Assembly: GCA_963920575.1 (NCBI GenBank)
Contig: OY986972.1
Location: 12,102,010-12,166,009, forward strand
Source: Narthecium ossifragum
Lineage: Eukaryota; Streptophyta; Magnoliopsida; Dioscoreales; Nartheciaceae
Direction of reading: 5' to 3'
DNA length: 64,000 nt
Both the position numbers and the translations under genes were made by a program. This document shows, in pieces, positions 47,670 through 57,372 of the stretch; the first letter of the stretch is position 1, and each line of letters starts with the position of its first letter. The notes below the pieces were generated by a model that was not told where the DNA came from, did not search any database, and saw only the letters and a list, made by a program, of their open reading frames with translations.

Positions 47670-48112
47670 TCCCTCCTCCCTTCGAAATTGGCCTTGTCCT
47701 CAAGGCCTGAATGTGATGAGGAAAGAGGGCTCTTCTCTTCTCGAACCGGAGTGATGTGGCTGGACCGCAACTGTTGCTCTGTACTCGGTGGTGAGAATCC
47801 CGGTCTGGCCCATGGTGGATCTAATGGTATCCGAAGCGGCGAGTCAGGGAGCCATGCTGCCGGTCTGGAAGAAGGGAACTGAAGCGCCGGTGGATTTGGG
47901 GGTCGCTGGAACTCCAAGAAGTAGATGGCAGCTACAGATAGGTGGTTGTGCATAGTCATTGTCGGTCGTCCGGGATCGAAGACTAGATCAACTCGAATCA
48001 AGTCCTTCCAAGGTGGAAGTAGTAGACCCACTGTGGCAGCTGAATACAGTCGTGCCGAGGACGGAGCATCCGAGGGACGATCTGATGGTTCAGTTGGCCC
48101 CAAGCATGGGAT

Positions 48113-49291
48113 TGATACGAGTCGATCCGACTCGACCAACTGGACCCGAACCCAGAAGAGGAACCAAGCTGGTTCAACCTCTTTCCTAGTTTGACTTGGA
48201 CTTCCCTAGTTCAAACTAGAGTATTTAATTAGTCTTTATCATTAGTCTTTTATTGAGTCCTAGTTGATTGTTAGGAATTAATTAAGAGACCCTTTGAGTT
48301 AGAAAGTTGAGTTGAGTCAGAAACCTTATTACTTGCTAATCAAGCAAGGGGGTTTTTCTAGTGGATTAGGACTCTGTCAAGGTCTCTATAAAAGGACCTT
48401 AGTAGTTTGTATTAGGTTATGGATGAGATGAATGATTAAGAGTAATTAGTAGAATATCATAGGAGTAGAAGTAAAGTAGATTCCACCCGAAATCCACCAT
48501 AGATCCACCTTCTTCCCCGTCGATCATCTTCTCCGCAGCCGGCATCGCCTTCACCTTCAATTTCCTTCTTCCCGTCACTTTCTCTCTCCTCCACGTCATC
48601 TGCCACATCAGCATCATCACTGTTCACCTTCTTCCTCCTCTAGAAACCCTAGCCTATACCCGACCTCCTCCTCTACCTCGCTCTCCGGTCACCCCCGCCA
48701 CTGTCCAAGGCCTCCACCCACTTCCTTGAGAACCCACGACCCCGATCCACGCCACAGCCGCTGTCTCCCTCGACTCCGGTGAACCCCCACGGCAACCCAA
48801 TACCTCAGCCGTTCCACCTCTAAACCCCGCCGGCGATTCTTCAGATCCGCCGCCCCTATCGCACCTCGGTCCAATCCGGACCGTTGGATAGCTTCCCCTC
48901 CGTCAGGCGACCCTACTGCCGGTATCTCGACCATCGGAACCCCGTCCACGCCGGAGATCCATCACCGGCGGTTTCCCTCCATCGGATCCATCCAACCAGC
49001 CAAACCAAGTTGACTCAGTCAACTTGACCCGGTCAACTTCCCTTCTTACTCAATTGGCCCAGACTTGATTCAATCAGCCTAGTCCACTTAAACCAACCTG
49101 ATTCAGCTAGCCTAGACTAATTCAATCCAGCCAAGCCCGAACCATTGAACCCAATCCTTGATCCAGATCTGAACCAGATTCGATCCAGATTCAGCCCATT
49201 GGACTCAAATCAAGTCCGATCAGGCCGATTCTGATCGATTGGAGCAGTAGAAACCCATTACGAGAGGATCACGAGTAGACCGCTCGTAACA
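48113..49291 (+). repeat. A3 5' LTR
   Basis: 1179 bp, TGATACGAGTCGATCC...CTCGTAACA. The TATA box CTATAAAAGG at 48386-48395 lies within the AAGGTC/GACCTT dyad (48379-48400). Confidence 0.94.
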
Positions 49292-49294
49292 ACT

Positions 49295-49306
49295 TGGTAT
49301 CAGAGC
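49295..49306 (+). other. PBS for initiator tRNA-Met (A3)
   Basis: TGGTATCAGAGC, 3 nt after the LTR. Confidence 0.94.
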
Positions 49307-49355
49307 TCCGTTCCACCGACTGTGCGGTTCAAAACCTTCTGGAAACTTCGCCACC

Positions 49356-51134
49356 ATGTACGGAGTACCCCAGGAAAGTTTGGAGCAGCAATTCAAGATT
49401 ATGCAGTCCCAGTTGAAGCTCTGTTCAACTTTGATGGAGCGCCAGAGCAGAGAATTGGAGCGGATTTCCAATAGTTGGTCGAGGATAACTCAAACTTCAA
49501 GTCAGACCCCTACTGCAACTCAGATTACGGAACCTGACCCCGAGCCAACTCGGATTAGGACTCCGACTGAGACTCCTCCTGCAACTCCGAGAGCAACCAC
49601 AATTGTAACTCTGAGTTTAATTACGCCAGATCCGTGTGAACACCTTCTACAACCTTCCCCAGATTTTTCTAGAATTTTACCTAATTTTCCAGATTTTTCC
49701 CGGGATTTTCTCTCTCCTCCCGGATTGGCTCGAGCCGCGGCTCATCTCCTTCCCCGCGCACGGCTCGCCCCCGAGCCGACCCTTCGTCATCCCGGCTCGT
49801 CACCCGCGCCGACGGCTCGTCCCCGAGCCGCCACCCCAACGCCGCCGTCCGACGTCTTCCTCCCCACCTGTTCATCGAGGAAGCACCGGCGTCCATCCCC
49901 TAAGCCACCGTGGCCGACCACGACCACGATTGAGGCCCGGATCGCCGACGTCCAATTCCGGCGAACTCCAATGTTCCGGCCTCCTCCACTCCACCGTATC
50001 CAGAGGTTGATCCCAAGATCAGACCTCACGATACAGGTCCCAAGACCTTCACGAACCGTTTCCACCCATCCCCTGCTACCGATGAGCCCTCATTCACCGA
50101 CGATCACCGGCGACGTTCTCCACCGCGCCGCCACCTTCAGATCCGGCGTGTTCGAAGCCCAATACGTCGATCAAACCGTACGGATGGAACCCTCACGTCC
50201 TTGCGAAGCTTCATGTGCCGTTGCCACACTCCGGCGACCTGGTTTCGCCGTTGATCCAGCTCCAGCAGCTTCTCAGCCGTCCGATCAAGACTGCAACTTG
50301 ATCCAGCCGTTTGATCAGCATGATCTTCGATCCAATGGTTCCGATCTTCGATCTGAACCTGATCCAAGAGTCCCCAGCAATCAGGACCATCCAGATCAAC
50401 TCCAAGTGATCCAGATGCAGCCTCAACCGTTGATTAAGCATTCAAAGGTTGATATGAGCCATCAAAGGAGCTACCATCCTTATTCCAATGCCATATTCAA
50501 TCTGATCAGATCTGATTATGATGGTAACATCGGTTTAGCTCAACTGACTCAAGTCCAGATTGGCACCGGCAGAGCCAACCAAGTCAGACAGGTTTGGACC
50601 AGAGTACGACTCAGCACAGCTGAAGATTCAACTTGGTTCAACCAACTTCTAGCCCAGACTAGTGCAGCAGAAGCGTGGTTCAGCCATCTTCACTTCAGAT
50701 TGGACCAAAGCCAGCTTGACCCAGATTCAAGCCAAGTCTATGCACAGTTGATCAGACCATGGAGATCAGATCCCATCCTATGGTCATGGGCAACACTACT
50801 GATGGGACATGATGAGGATGATCCAGGAGAGCCATTGAAGATCATATTCCTGGAGCTACCTGAGCCGTCAGATCGACCGCCAGATGCTCATCCATCAATG
50901 CCACTGCTACCCCTAGACCCGCCATGGGATCGACCTGGTTTCTCGCCACCGAGTCCAGAACTACAACAGCAAGTTGATTCGGTCCAGCCACATGGAGCCA
51001 TCCTACCTGACCTGACTCTCGCCTTGAGGACAAGGCCAATTTTGAAGGAAGGGGGGGTGATACGAGTCGATCTGACTCGACCAACTGGACCCGAACCCAG
51101 AAGAGGAACCAAGCTGGTTCAACCTCTTTCCTAG
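49356..51134 (+). CDS. Family A single ORF, intact (592 aa, unknown function)
   Basis: The only protein encoded by this retrotransposon. The start codon lies in a strong context (CGCCACCATGTACGG), kept with at most one change in all copies. Residues about 4-46 are a charged helix likely to form a coiled coil (EQQFKIMQSQLKLCSTLMER, QSRELERISNSW). Residues 47-320 are rich in Pro, Thr, Ser and Arg with little order. A conserved patch CEASCAVATLRRPGFAVDP leads to an acidic Gln/Asp segment. Residues 364-390 (SHQRSYHPYSNAIFNLIRSD) and about 436-512 (AAEAWFSHLHFRLDQSQLD, IRPWRSDPILWSWATLLMG, DEDDPGEPLKIIFLELPEPS) form the best-conserved part. The last 25 residues are encoded by the 3' LTR. I see no zinc knuckle, protease, RT, RNase H or integrase. 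A gag-like or RNA-binding role is possible but not shown. Confidence 0.78.
   Translation: MYGVPQESLEQQFKIMQSQLKLCSTLMERQSRELERISNSWSRITQTSSQTPTATQITEPDPEPTRIRTPTETPPATPRATTIVTLSLITPDPCEHLLQPSPDFSRILPNFPDFSRDFLSPPGLARAAAHLLPRARLAPEPTLRHPGSSPAPTARPRAATPTPPSDVFLPTCSSRKHRRPSPKPPWPTTTTIEARIADVQFRRTPMFRPPPLHRIQRLIPRSDLTIQVPRPSRTVSTHPLLPMSPHSPTITGDVLHRAATFRSGVFEAQYVDQTVRMEPSRPCEASCAVATLRRPGFAVDPAPAASQPSDQDCNLIQPFDQHDLRSNGSDLRSEPDPRVPSNQDHPDQLQVIQMQPQPLIKHSKVDMSHQRSYHPYSNAIFNLIRSDYDGNIGLAQLTQVQIGTGRANQVRQVWTRVRLSTAEDSTWFNQLLAQTSAAEAWFSHLHFRLDQSQLDPDSSQVYAQLIRPWRSDPILWSWATLLMGHDEDDPGEPLKIIFLELPEPSDRPPDAHPSMPLLPLDPPWDRPGFSPPSPELQQQVDSVQPHGAILPDLTLALRTRPILKEGGVIRVDLTRPTGPEPRRGTKLVQPLS
51044..51057 (+). 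other. Polypurine tract (A3)
   Basis: GAAGGAAGGGGGGG directly before the 3' LTR. The hairpin GCCTTG-AGGA-CAAGGC lies at 51021-51036. Confidence 0.9.
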
Positions 51135-52250
51135 TTTGACTTGGACTTCCCTAGTTCAAACTAGAGTATTTAATTAGTCTTTTATCATTAGTCTTTTATT
51201 GAGTCCTAGTTGATTGTTAGGAATTAATTAAGAGACCCTTTGAGTTAGGAAGTTGAGTTGAGTCAGAAACCTTATTACTTGCTAATCAAGCAAGGGGGTT
51301 TTTCTAGTGGATTAGGACTCTGTCAAGGTCTCTATAAAAGGACCTTAGTAGTTTGTATTAGGTTATGGATGAGATGAATGATTAAGAGTAATTAGTAGAA
51401 TATCATAGGAGTAGAATATCATAGGAGTAGAAGTAAAGTAGATTCCACCCGAAATCCACCATAGATCCACCTTCTTCCCCGTCGGTCATCTTCTCCGCAG
51501 CCGGCATCGCCTTCACCTTCAATTTCCTTCTTCCTGTCACTTTCTCTCTCCTCCACGTCATCTGCCACATCAGCATCATCACTGTTCACCTTCTTCCTCC
51601 TCTAGAAACCCTAGCCTATACCCGACCTCCTCTACCTCGCTCTCCGGTCACCCCCGCCACTGTCCAAGGCCTCCACCCACTTCCTTGAGAACCCACGACC
51701 CCGATCCACGCCACAGCCGCTGTCTCCCTCGACTCCGGTGAACCCCCACGGCAACCCAATACCTCAGCCGTTCCACCTCTAAACCCCGCCGGCGATTCTT
51801 CAGATCCGCCGCCCCTATCGCACCTCGGTCCAATCCGGACCGTTGGATAGCTTCCCCTCCGTCAGGCGACCCTACTGCCGGTATCTCGACCATCGGAACC
51901 CCGTCCACGCCGGAGATCCATCACCGGCGGTTTCCCTCCATCGGATCCATCCAACCAGCCAAACCAAGTTGACTCAGTCAACTTGACCCGGTCAACTTCC
52001 CTTCTTACTCAATTGGCCCAGACTTGATTCAATCAGCCTAGTCCACTTAAACCAACCTGATTCAGCTAGCCTAGACTAATTCAATCCAGCCAAGCCCGAA
52101 CCATTGAACCCAATCCTTGATCCAGATCTGAACCAGATTCGATCCAGATTCAGCCCATTGGACTCAAATCAAGTCTGATCAGGCCGATTCTGATCGATTG
52201 GAGCAGTAGAGACCCATTACGAGAGGATCACGAGTAGACCGCTCGTAACA
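51058..52250 (+). repeat. A3 3' LTR
   Basis: 1193 bp, near-identical to 48113-49291. TATA box near 51332-51341. Confidence 0.94.
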
Positions 52251-54230
52251 GGGATCTTCAATGGTTCTCCTGGATCATCCTCGTCACGTCCCATGAGTAG
52301 TGTCGCCCATGACCAAAGGACGGGATCTGATCTCCATGGCCTGGTCGGATGTGCAGGGTCTTGGCTTGATATTGAGTCAAGCTCGCTTTGGCCCAGTCTG
52401 AAGTGAAGTCGGCTGGGCCACGCTTCTGCTGCACTATTTGGATCTTGATCAGGTTCAGTTTGACTGAGCTTGATGGAGCTTGGCTGGGTGCATTCAGATC
52501 TAGCCGGATTGATTCTGGCTGCATCCAATTGAGTCTGACTTAGCCTGGTCTGATCTGAGCTTGGTCGGATCTGGTTGGTGTAACCAAACCTGGTTGTGCT
52601 TGGATGGAATCTGACCAAGTCTTGTAAGCTGCAATCTGACTCGACCAATTGTAGGTGATGGAGTCGGAGTTTGATCAGGTTCAAACCGTAGTGATTTGAT
52701 TCGATTTGATCAGATAGCTGAGTGGCTCTGGCAACTGAGAGGGAACTGAACTTGGTCGCCGGTAAGGGATGTTCATCAGGGTTTGGATCCCATGGAGAAG
52801 GGGGGATGAGAGGATGGGGGTTCGAACCAATGGGGTGAATCTGGATGGGTGTCGGTTCTGGTGGTTGGGGTTTGGAGCCGGGCTTGGTAATGTCGAGGAA
52901 GGTGTCAGGAGGTTTAGGGGACGGCCTTTGTTGGCTTGAGAGATCCTTCAGTGGGCAATGGAAGGAGGTTATGGTAGGATCAGGGGTAGGTAGGCAGCGA
53001 TTACCTTGGGGGTTGCTGCCGGAGTTGAAGGAGATGGATTTGGGAGCCGGCTGGTTTGGGGATGGAACAGGGTAGGAATGAGGAGGGCCTTGGTACGGGG
53101 AGGGCATGAACTGAGGTAAGGTCGGTGGCTGCAGTTTTATGGACTTCAGGTGGATTGCCGAAGATGACAATCGGCTGTAGGGCTGGAGAACGGGGGGGTG
53201 TGGGTTTGTAGGGGGAAAGAGGGTGGCCTTGATTTGTGGTGGGGGCTGCCGGGGAGGAGTAGGGAGAGTTGCTGGTCGTGGGATGTAGTGTGGTTGGGTG
53301 AGGGGGCAGCGGGTGTTGTTCATGGTTTTCGTCATGGGGCAGCTCATGGATAGGTGGAGTATGAGGAGTCCTAATCCCGGTAGAGCTGGGTTTATGTTTT
53401 GCAATCCAAGTTGCAGCTAGAATGGGATTTTCTTTGGAAATCTGAACTTTCTTTGGAAATCTGAACTCTGGTAGGGCTTGACTGATTTGTAGGAGAATAT
53501 CGTTGGATCATTGCTTCCCATTGTTCTACTGAAGGGTAAGGCAAAGGGATCCAACTCTGGACAGCTTCCTTCCATTGTTCAGCCGTAGGGTAAGTCGTAC
53601 TCCGAGTTTGACTAGGATTCCTAGTTGGAGTAGGATTTGCAATCCTAGTTCCAGTAGGATCTTGAGTCCAAGTCGTACTCTGAGTTTGACTCGAATTCCT
53701 ACTTGGAGTAGGATTTGTAATCCTAGTTCCAGTAGGATTTGGAGTCCAAGTTGTACTCAAGTAGCCATTGGTGTTTGTAGGTTTGGGTTGGTTGTAGGGA
53801 GTAGGTAATGGCTGATACGGTGGTGATGGATTGTAGGGAAGACTAGGGTTGTACGGTGTGTAGGGAGGTGGCATAGGCTGCTGGTATGGAGGCTGGGCAT
53901 GGGCCGGGTATAGGGGCTCACGGTTTGGATAATGGGTCGGTGTATAGGCAGGTAAGGTGTGAGGTGAACAATAATAGGGTTGTGGAAGCATTGGGTTGTA
54001 GGCTGCATAGGGTGGAGGTTGGTTAGGGTTCTGTAGGGATGATGATGGGGGTAAGGGATGATGATGTGGAAGAGGGATTCGACCAGGTATAGGAGTAGGT
54101 CTGGTCGGATGAACAGTGATCCGTGTAGGGTTTGAGCAATTCACGATATAACTAGGGTTTTGGCCAGGTACTCTTCCTGCCATGTGGACTCCTTCGGAAG
54201 GATTCTGGACGGCACAGGTAAGAGGAAAGA

Positions 54231-54242
54231 GCTCTGATGCCA
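54231..54242 (-). other. PBS variant (B1)
   Basis: Plus GCTCTGATGCCA, so the element strand reads TGGCATCAGAGC: one change from the initiator tRNA-Met complement. All three B copies with this region share the change. It lies 3 nt (ACT) from the LTR. Confidence 0.85.
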
Positions 54243-54245
54243 AGT

Positions 54246-55097
54246 TGATACGATGCACCTTCTCTAGGGCTTTCGTATCTGGTCTCTTGCCTTGTCTCAA
54301 ATCCTCTTTAGCCAAATCTATGGCTAGGTCGAGAGATACCTTTAGGGTTTTAGGAGAAGGACCCTAGGTATTCGACGAGGAAGGCAAAGACTAGAGGAGG
54401 AGACGGATGAGAAGAGGGATACCTTGCAGCTCCTCTAGGGTTGGCTGGCTTCTCTTGGAGATCCAAGCCTTGGAGAACGTGGTGGAGGGAAGCACGGCAG
54501 CCAAGGGGACGCCGGTGATGGGGAAGTGCACTGTAGATGGCAGCGGTGGACGGCAATGGATGGTGGCCAGCTGGTGGAGAAAGAATCCGGCAGGAGAGAG
54601 ATGAAGGTGGCTGGTGGATTTCTGTGGAAACTAGGGTTACAGCTACTCCTATATTACTTCTACTCCTAAGATTTATCTCTACTAAATAATTACTCTCATC
54701 AATTCGTCCATGACCTAATACAAGCTATAGAGGTCCTTTTATAGAGGCCTCAAGAGAGTTCTACTCCAATTAGAGAACTACCTTGCTTTAATCAGCAAGT
54801 AACCATACTTTCCTACTAAGACTCAATCATAACTCAAACTTCCTGATTACTAGGACTCTTAATAGGAACTAATAAAACAAATCATAAACTGAACTCAAAC
54901 TAGGAAACTGACTCAATCAAAATAACTACTAACTAGGAAATCATCCAAGTAAGCAAACCAGCTAGGAATAGGATTCCTTTGGCCGGCTGAGCTTAGAACG
55001 CCCAAAGGGACTTGGGTGCAGCCAACTCCTTGGCGTAGGCCCATCCAAGCAAGGACGTGGGTCCCTTCTTGGAATGGCTCGGTTCGACCTCGTATCA
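54246..55097 (-). repeat. B1 5' LTR
   Basis: 852 bp, partner of 46818-47669; ends CCTCGTATCA at 55097 in plus orientation. Confidence 0.94.
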
Positions 55098-55635
55098 CAA
55101 AATCTTCAATTTCTGGCGACGCCCGAGGAAGATCGATCCTTTGATAGCAGTAGGATCGATCCTTCTCAGTAGGATGGATCCTTCTGTGAGAGTAGGATGG
55201 ATCCTTCTGTGATCATCTGAAAAGTATGCGTTCTGTCAGGTTTGTTTGTGTAAATCCTTTTAGGGAATATGATCGATCCGTCTTTCCTGAGTATTTACTG
55301 TTTTGCCATCCAGACTGCACCATTGGTACTAATATTGCCGTAACTTCCTCTAGGAACTTCTAAATCATGAGCCGTAAAATTCTCCAGAAACTAGACTTCA
55401 AGAGCTTTCCAACCATGTATAGAAGATGATCTGATTCGTTCTGAGCAGGTACAGATTTGATGTTGCATATGACATATATTTGCTTCTTTAGCTTCACTTT
55501 CCTGCATATTCCAAATAACTTTGTGAAGCAACATATAAGTATAAAAATAGTACTAAAGAGACTAATTAAGGATGAAAAATCCAGTAATTAAACTAATTAT
55601 AAGGATATTCAGAGTGCACTTTCATGCACTCATCA

Positions 55636-57311
55636 CATATCATTAGTAGTGTTTTTCAATGTGATACATTCACATTGAGTGTCCTTGAGTTTCTTCTCAA
55701 GTTTAGCATGGTCAACACTAAGGGCCCGTTTGGTATGGGGTTAGAAAAAGTGAGGTTAAGGAGGAATAGGGTTAGAAATGGTTAGAAAAAGTGAGGTTAA
55801 GGAATGAGGATTGGAAAAAGTAGAGTGGTGGTGGTAGGTGGAATATGAATAAAATAATAATGATTGCTTTTGATGTTTGGGATAGGAATGGGGATAAGGT
55901 AGAAAAGGTGAGGTTAAGGAATGAGGATTGGAAAAAGTAGAGTGGTGGTGGTAGGTGGAATATGAATAAAATAGTAATGATTGCTTTTGATGTTTGGGAT
56001 AGGAATGGGGATATGGGGGGTTATCCCCCTTTAACCCCGTACCAAACAAGGGCTAAATGTCCTTCCTAGCATGCATTTGTTCTCCTTTCTAATATATCAA
56101 ACCTATGCATGATGTCTAGTTTCTCTTCCTCTAATTTCTTCAAGTCGTTGCATGTAGCATAATATTTCTTTTTTAAGGAACTTGAAGTCATTAGCTAAAG
56201 CATGATAAGCATCAAAAAGTTATTCAAAAGCAAGCTCATTCTCTACCTCATTCTCATGATTTTCCTCATCCCCGATGGCCATTAAGCAAATGTTTGCCAC
56301 TTCTTGTTTATCTTCATCGGAGGAGGTATCTACATCACTTTCACCCCAAGTTGCAATCAATGCCTTTTTCTTCTTAAACTCCTTCATTGACGTCTTTTTG
56401 TATTGAAGACATTCACTCTTGTAGTAGTCGGGTTTCCTACACTCATAACAAATTATTTCATTGGAGTTAGAAGTATTGGCATTAGATTTTTCACCTTTGG
56501 GGAATCTTTTCTTGAAGAATTTCTTTCCTCCTTGGCGTTTGAAGATCTTTTGAATTCTTCTTGATATCATCGCCAATTCTTCATCATCATCTCCTTCACT
56601 TGAATCGGATGAGTCTTTGCTAGATGACTTGAAAGCAACCGTATTCTTCTTTTTATCTCCTTCTTTGTTGCTTCTCTTTGAGTTCATCTTATTGGTCATG
56701 AGGGAACCCATGAGCTCATCGAGTGACAATTTTGAAAGATCTTTAGCTTTTTTGCTAGCCATCACTTTGGGATCCCAAGACTTAGGTAGACACCTAAGAA
56801 TCTTTCTCACAAGCTCATCGTTAGCATAAGTTCTTCCAAGTGATTCAAGAACATTCATGATATTAGTAAAACGACTAAACATCTCACTAATAGTTTCATT
56901 ATCCTTCATGTAGAAAAGTTCATATTCATACGCAAGCGTACTAATTTTGGATTCCTTTAATCGGCTAGTTCCCTCATATGTAACCTTAAGTTTTTCCCTT
57001 ATCTCTTTAGCCGATTTGCATCCGGAAACTCTATTAAACTCATTTGAACTAAGGGCACAAAATAAGTAGTTTTTGGCCTTGGCATTGATTTGAAGGCTCC
57101 TTAAGTCAGCTGGGGTATACTCACTCTTGGTTTTTGGAACTTCCCTTCTCTCAATGATCTTCATAGGAATAATGGGTCCATCCTCTATCATCATCCACGC
57201 CTCATAGTCCATAAATTGTATAAAAATATGTATTTTCGTTTTCCAGTAATTATAATTTGAACCATTGAAGTAGGGTGGTCTATTTGTGTATTGTCTCTCT
57301 ATGTTTTTCAT
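55636..57311 (-). pseudogene. SIRE-like copia gag
   Basis: A 363-codon frame (57311-56220) starts MKNIERQYTNRPPYFNGSNY. It is a UBN2-type copia Gag: NYNYWKTKIHIFIQFMDYEA, LFCALSSNEFNRVSGCKSA, TYEGTSRLKESKISTLAYEY, MFSRFTNIMNVLESLGRTY and KILRCLPKSWDPKVMA. A Lys-rich region and a zinc knuckle follow (CYECRKPDYYKSEC); the knuckle His is replaced by Tyr, which probably abolishes it. After the stop at 56220, the coiled-coil tail continues out of frame (DHAKLEKKLKDTQCECITLK at about 55715-55650), split by a MITE. The left end meets the E-type LTR at 55635. The PBS and LTR to the right confirm the orientation. Confidence 0.88.
55722..56053. mobile_element. Tourist-like MITE (PIF/Harbinger type), TSD TAA
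   Basis: 332 bp, from GGGCCCGTTTGGTATGGGG to CCCCGTACCAAACAAGGGC, imperfect terminal inverted repeats, flanked by TAA at 55719-55721 and 56054-56056. It carries a 117-bp internal tandem duplication (units starting near 55784 and 55901). No coding capacity. A hAT relation was considered, but the 3-bp TAA duplication fits PIF/Harbinger better. Confidence 0.85.
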
Positions 57312-57360
57312 TTCGATTTAGGATCCTCTACAGGCTGTTGAACCTTTAAAGTATAGACCT

Positions 57361-57372
57361 GCTCTGATACCA
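57361..57372 (-). other. PBS for initiator tRNA-Met (SIRE-like element)
   Basis: Plus GCTCTGATACCA, complement of TGGTATCAGAGC, 2 nt from the LTR end at 57375. Confidence 0.9.

Larger units (their letters stand above)
48113..52250 (+). mobile_element. Family A non-autonomous LTR element, complete copy A3, TSD GGGAT
   Basis: 4138 bp: 5' LTR 48113-49291, PBS 49295-49306, ORF 49356-51134, PPT 51044-51057, 3' LTR 51058-52250. GGGAT lies at 48108-48112 and 52251-52255. The LTRs are nearly identical; the visible differences are a few bases and one extra ATATCATAGGAGTAGA unit in the 3' LTR. This is the only family A copy here with an uninterrupted ORF. It sits in the ORF of family B element B1. Confidence 0.96.
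47670..54183 (-). pseudogene. Family B single ORF, copy B1, split by A3 and a frameshift
   Basis: It starts at 54183 (MAGRVPGQNPSY). The first part is Pro/Tyr/Asn-rich with tandem NPTGTRI.NPTP.RN units and two YP..EQW repeats. A local duplication of CTTTGGAAATCTGAA at about 53430-53465 shifts the frame. The second part (53404 onward) stays open to the A3 insertion at 52255 and encodes AAEAWPSRLHFRLGQSELD, TRPWRSDPVLWSWATLLMG and DEDDPGEPLKIP, nearly the same as the family A C-terminal block. Beyond A3 it continues EPSDRPSDAPSSARLYSA, LPPWKDLIRVDLVFDPG, DPPWARPGFSPPS and finally LEDKANFEG. No pol domain is present. Confidence 0.85.
46818..55097 (-). mobile_element. Family B element B1, TSD CAAAA, holding A3
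   Basis: LTRs of 852 bp each at 46818-47669 (3') and 54246-55097 (5'). CAAAA lies at 46813-46817 and 55098-55102. The internal region is 47670-48112 plus 52256-54245. It carries a PBS variant (54242-54231), a broken ORF and a PPT next to 47669. Equal LTR length and close similarity indicate a recent insertion. It was in place before A3 arrived. Confidence 0.95.
46189..55635 (-). repeat. Second E-type LTR (minus), holding a B element
   Basis: Segments 46675-46812 and 55103-55635 match the reverse complement of the solo E LTR (ATTTATAGCC TATA region, GGATCGATCC motifs, AAATCTTCAATTTCTGGC, TTTACTGTTTTGCCATCC). The right end CACTCATCA at 55635 fits the TGATG terminus. The region 46189-46670, which would be R/U5, differs from the solo copy and has no recognised end; it meets the Athila LTR at 46188. 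The B element at 46818-55097 separates the two halves. Confidence 0.65.

Noticed and set aside
50661..50890. Family A C-terminal block as a chromodomain
   Set aside because: It lacks the aromatic cage pattern and the conserved WKG(Y/F) motif; the Trp-rich RPWRSDP..WSW pattern does not align.
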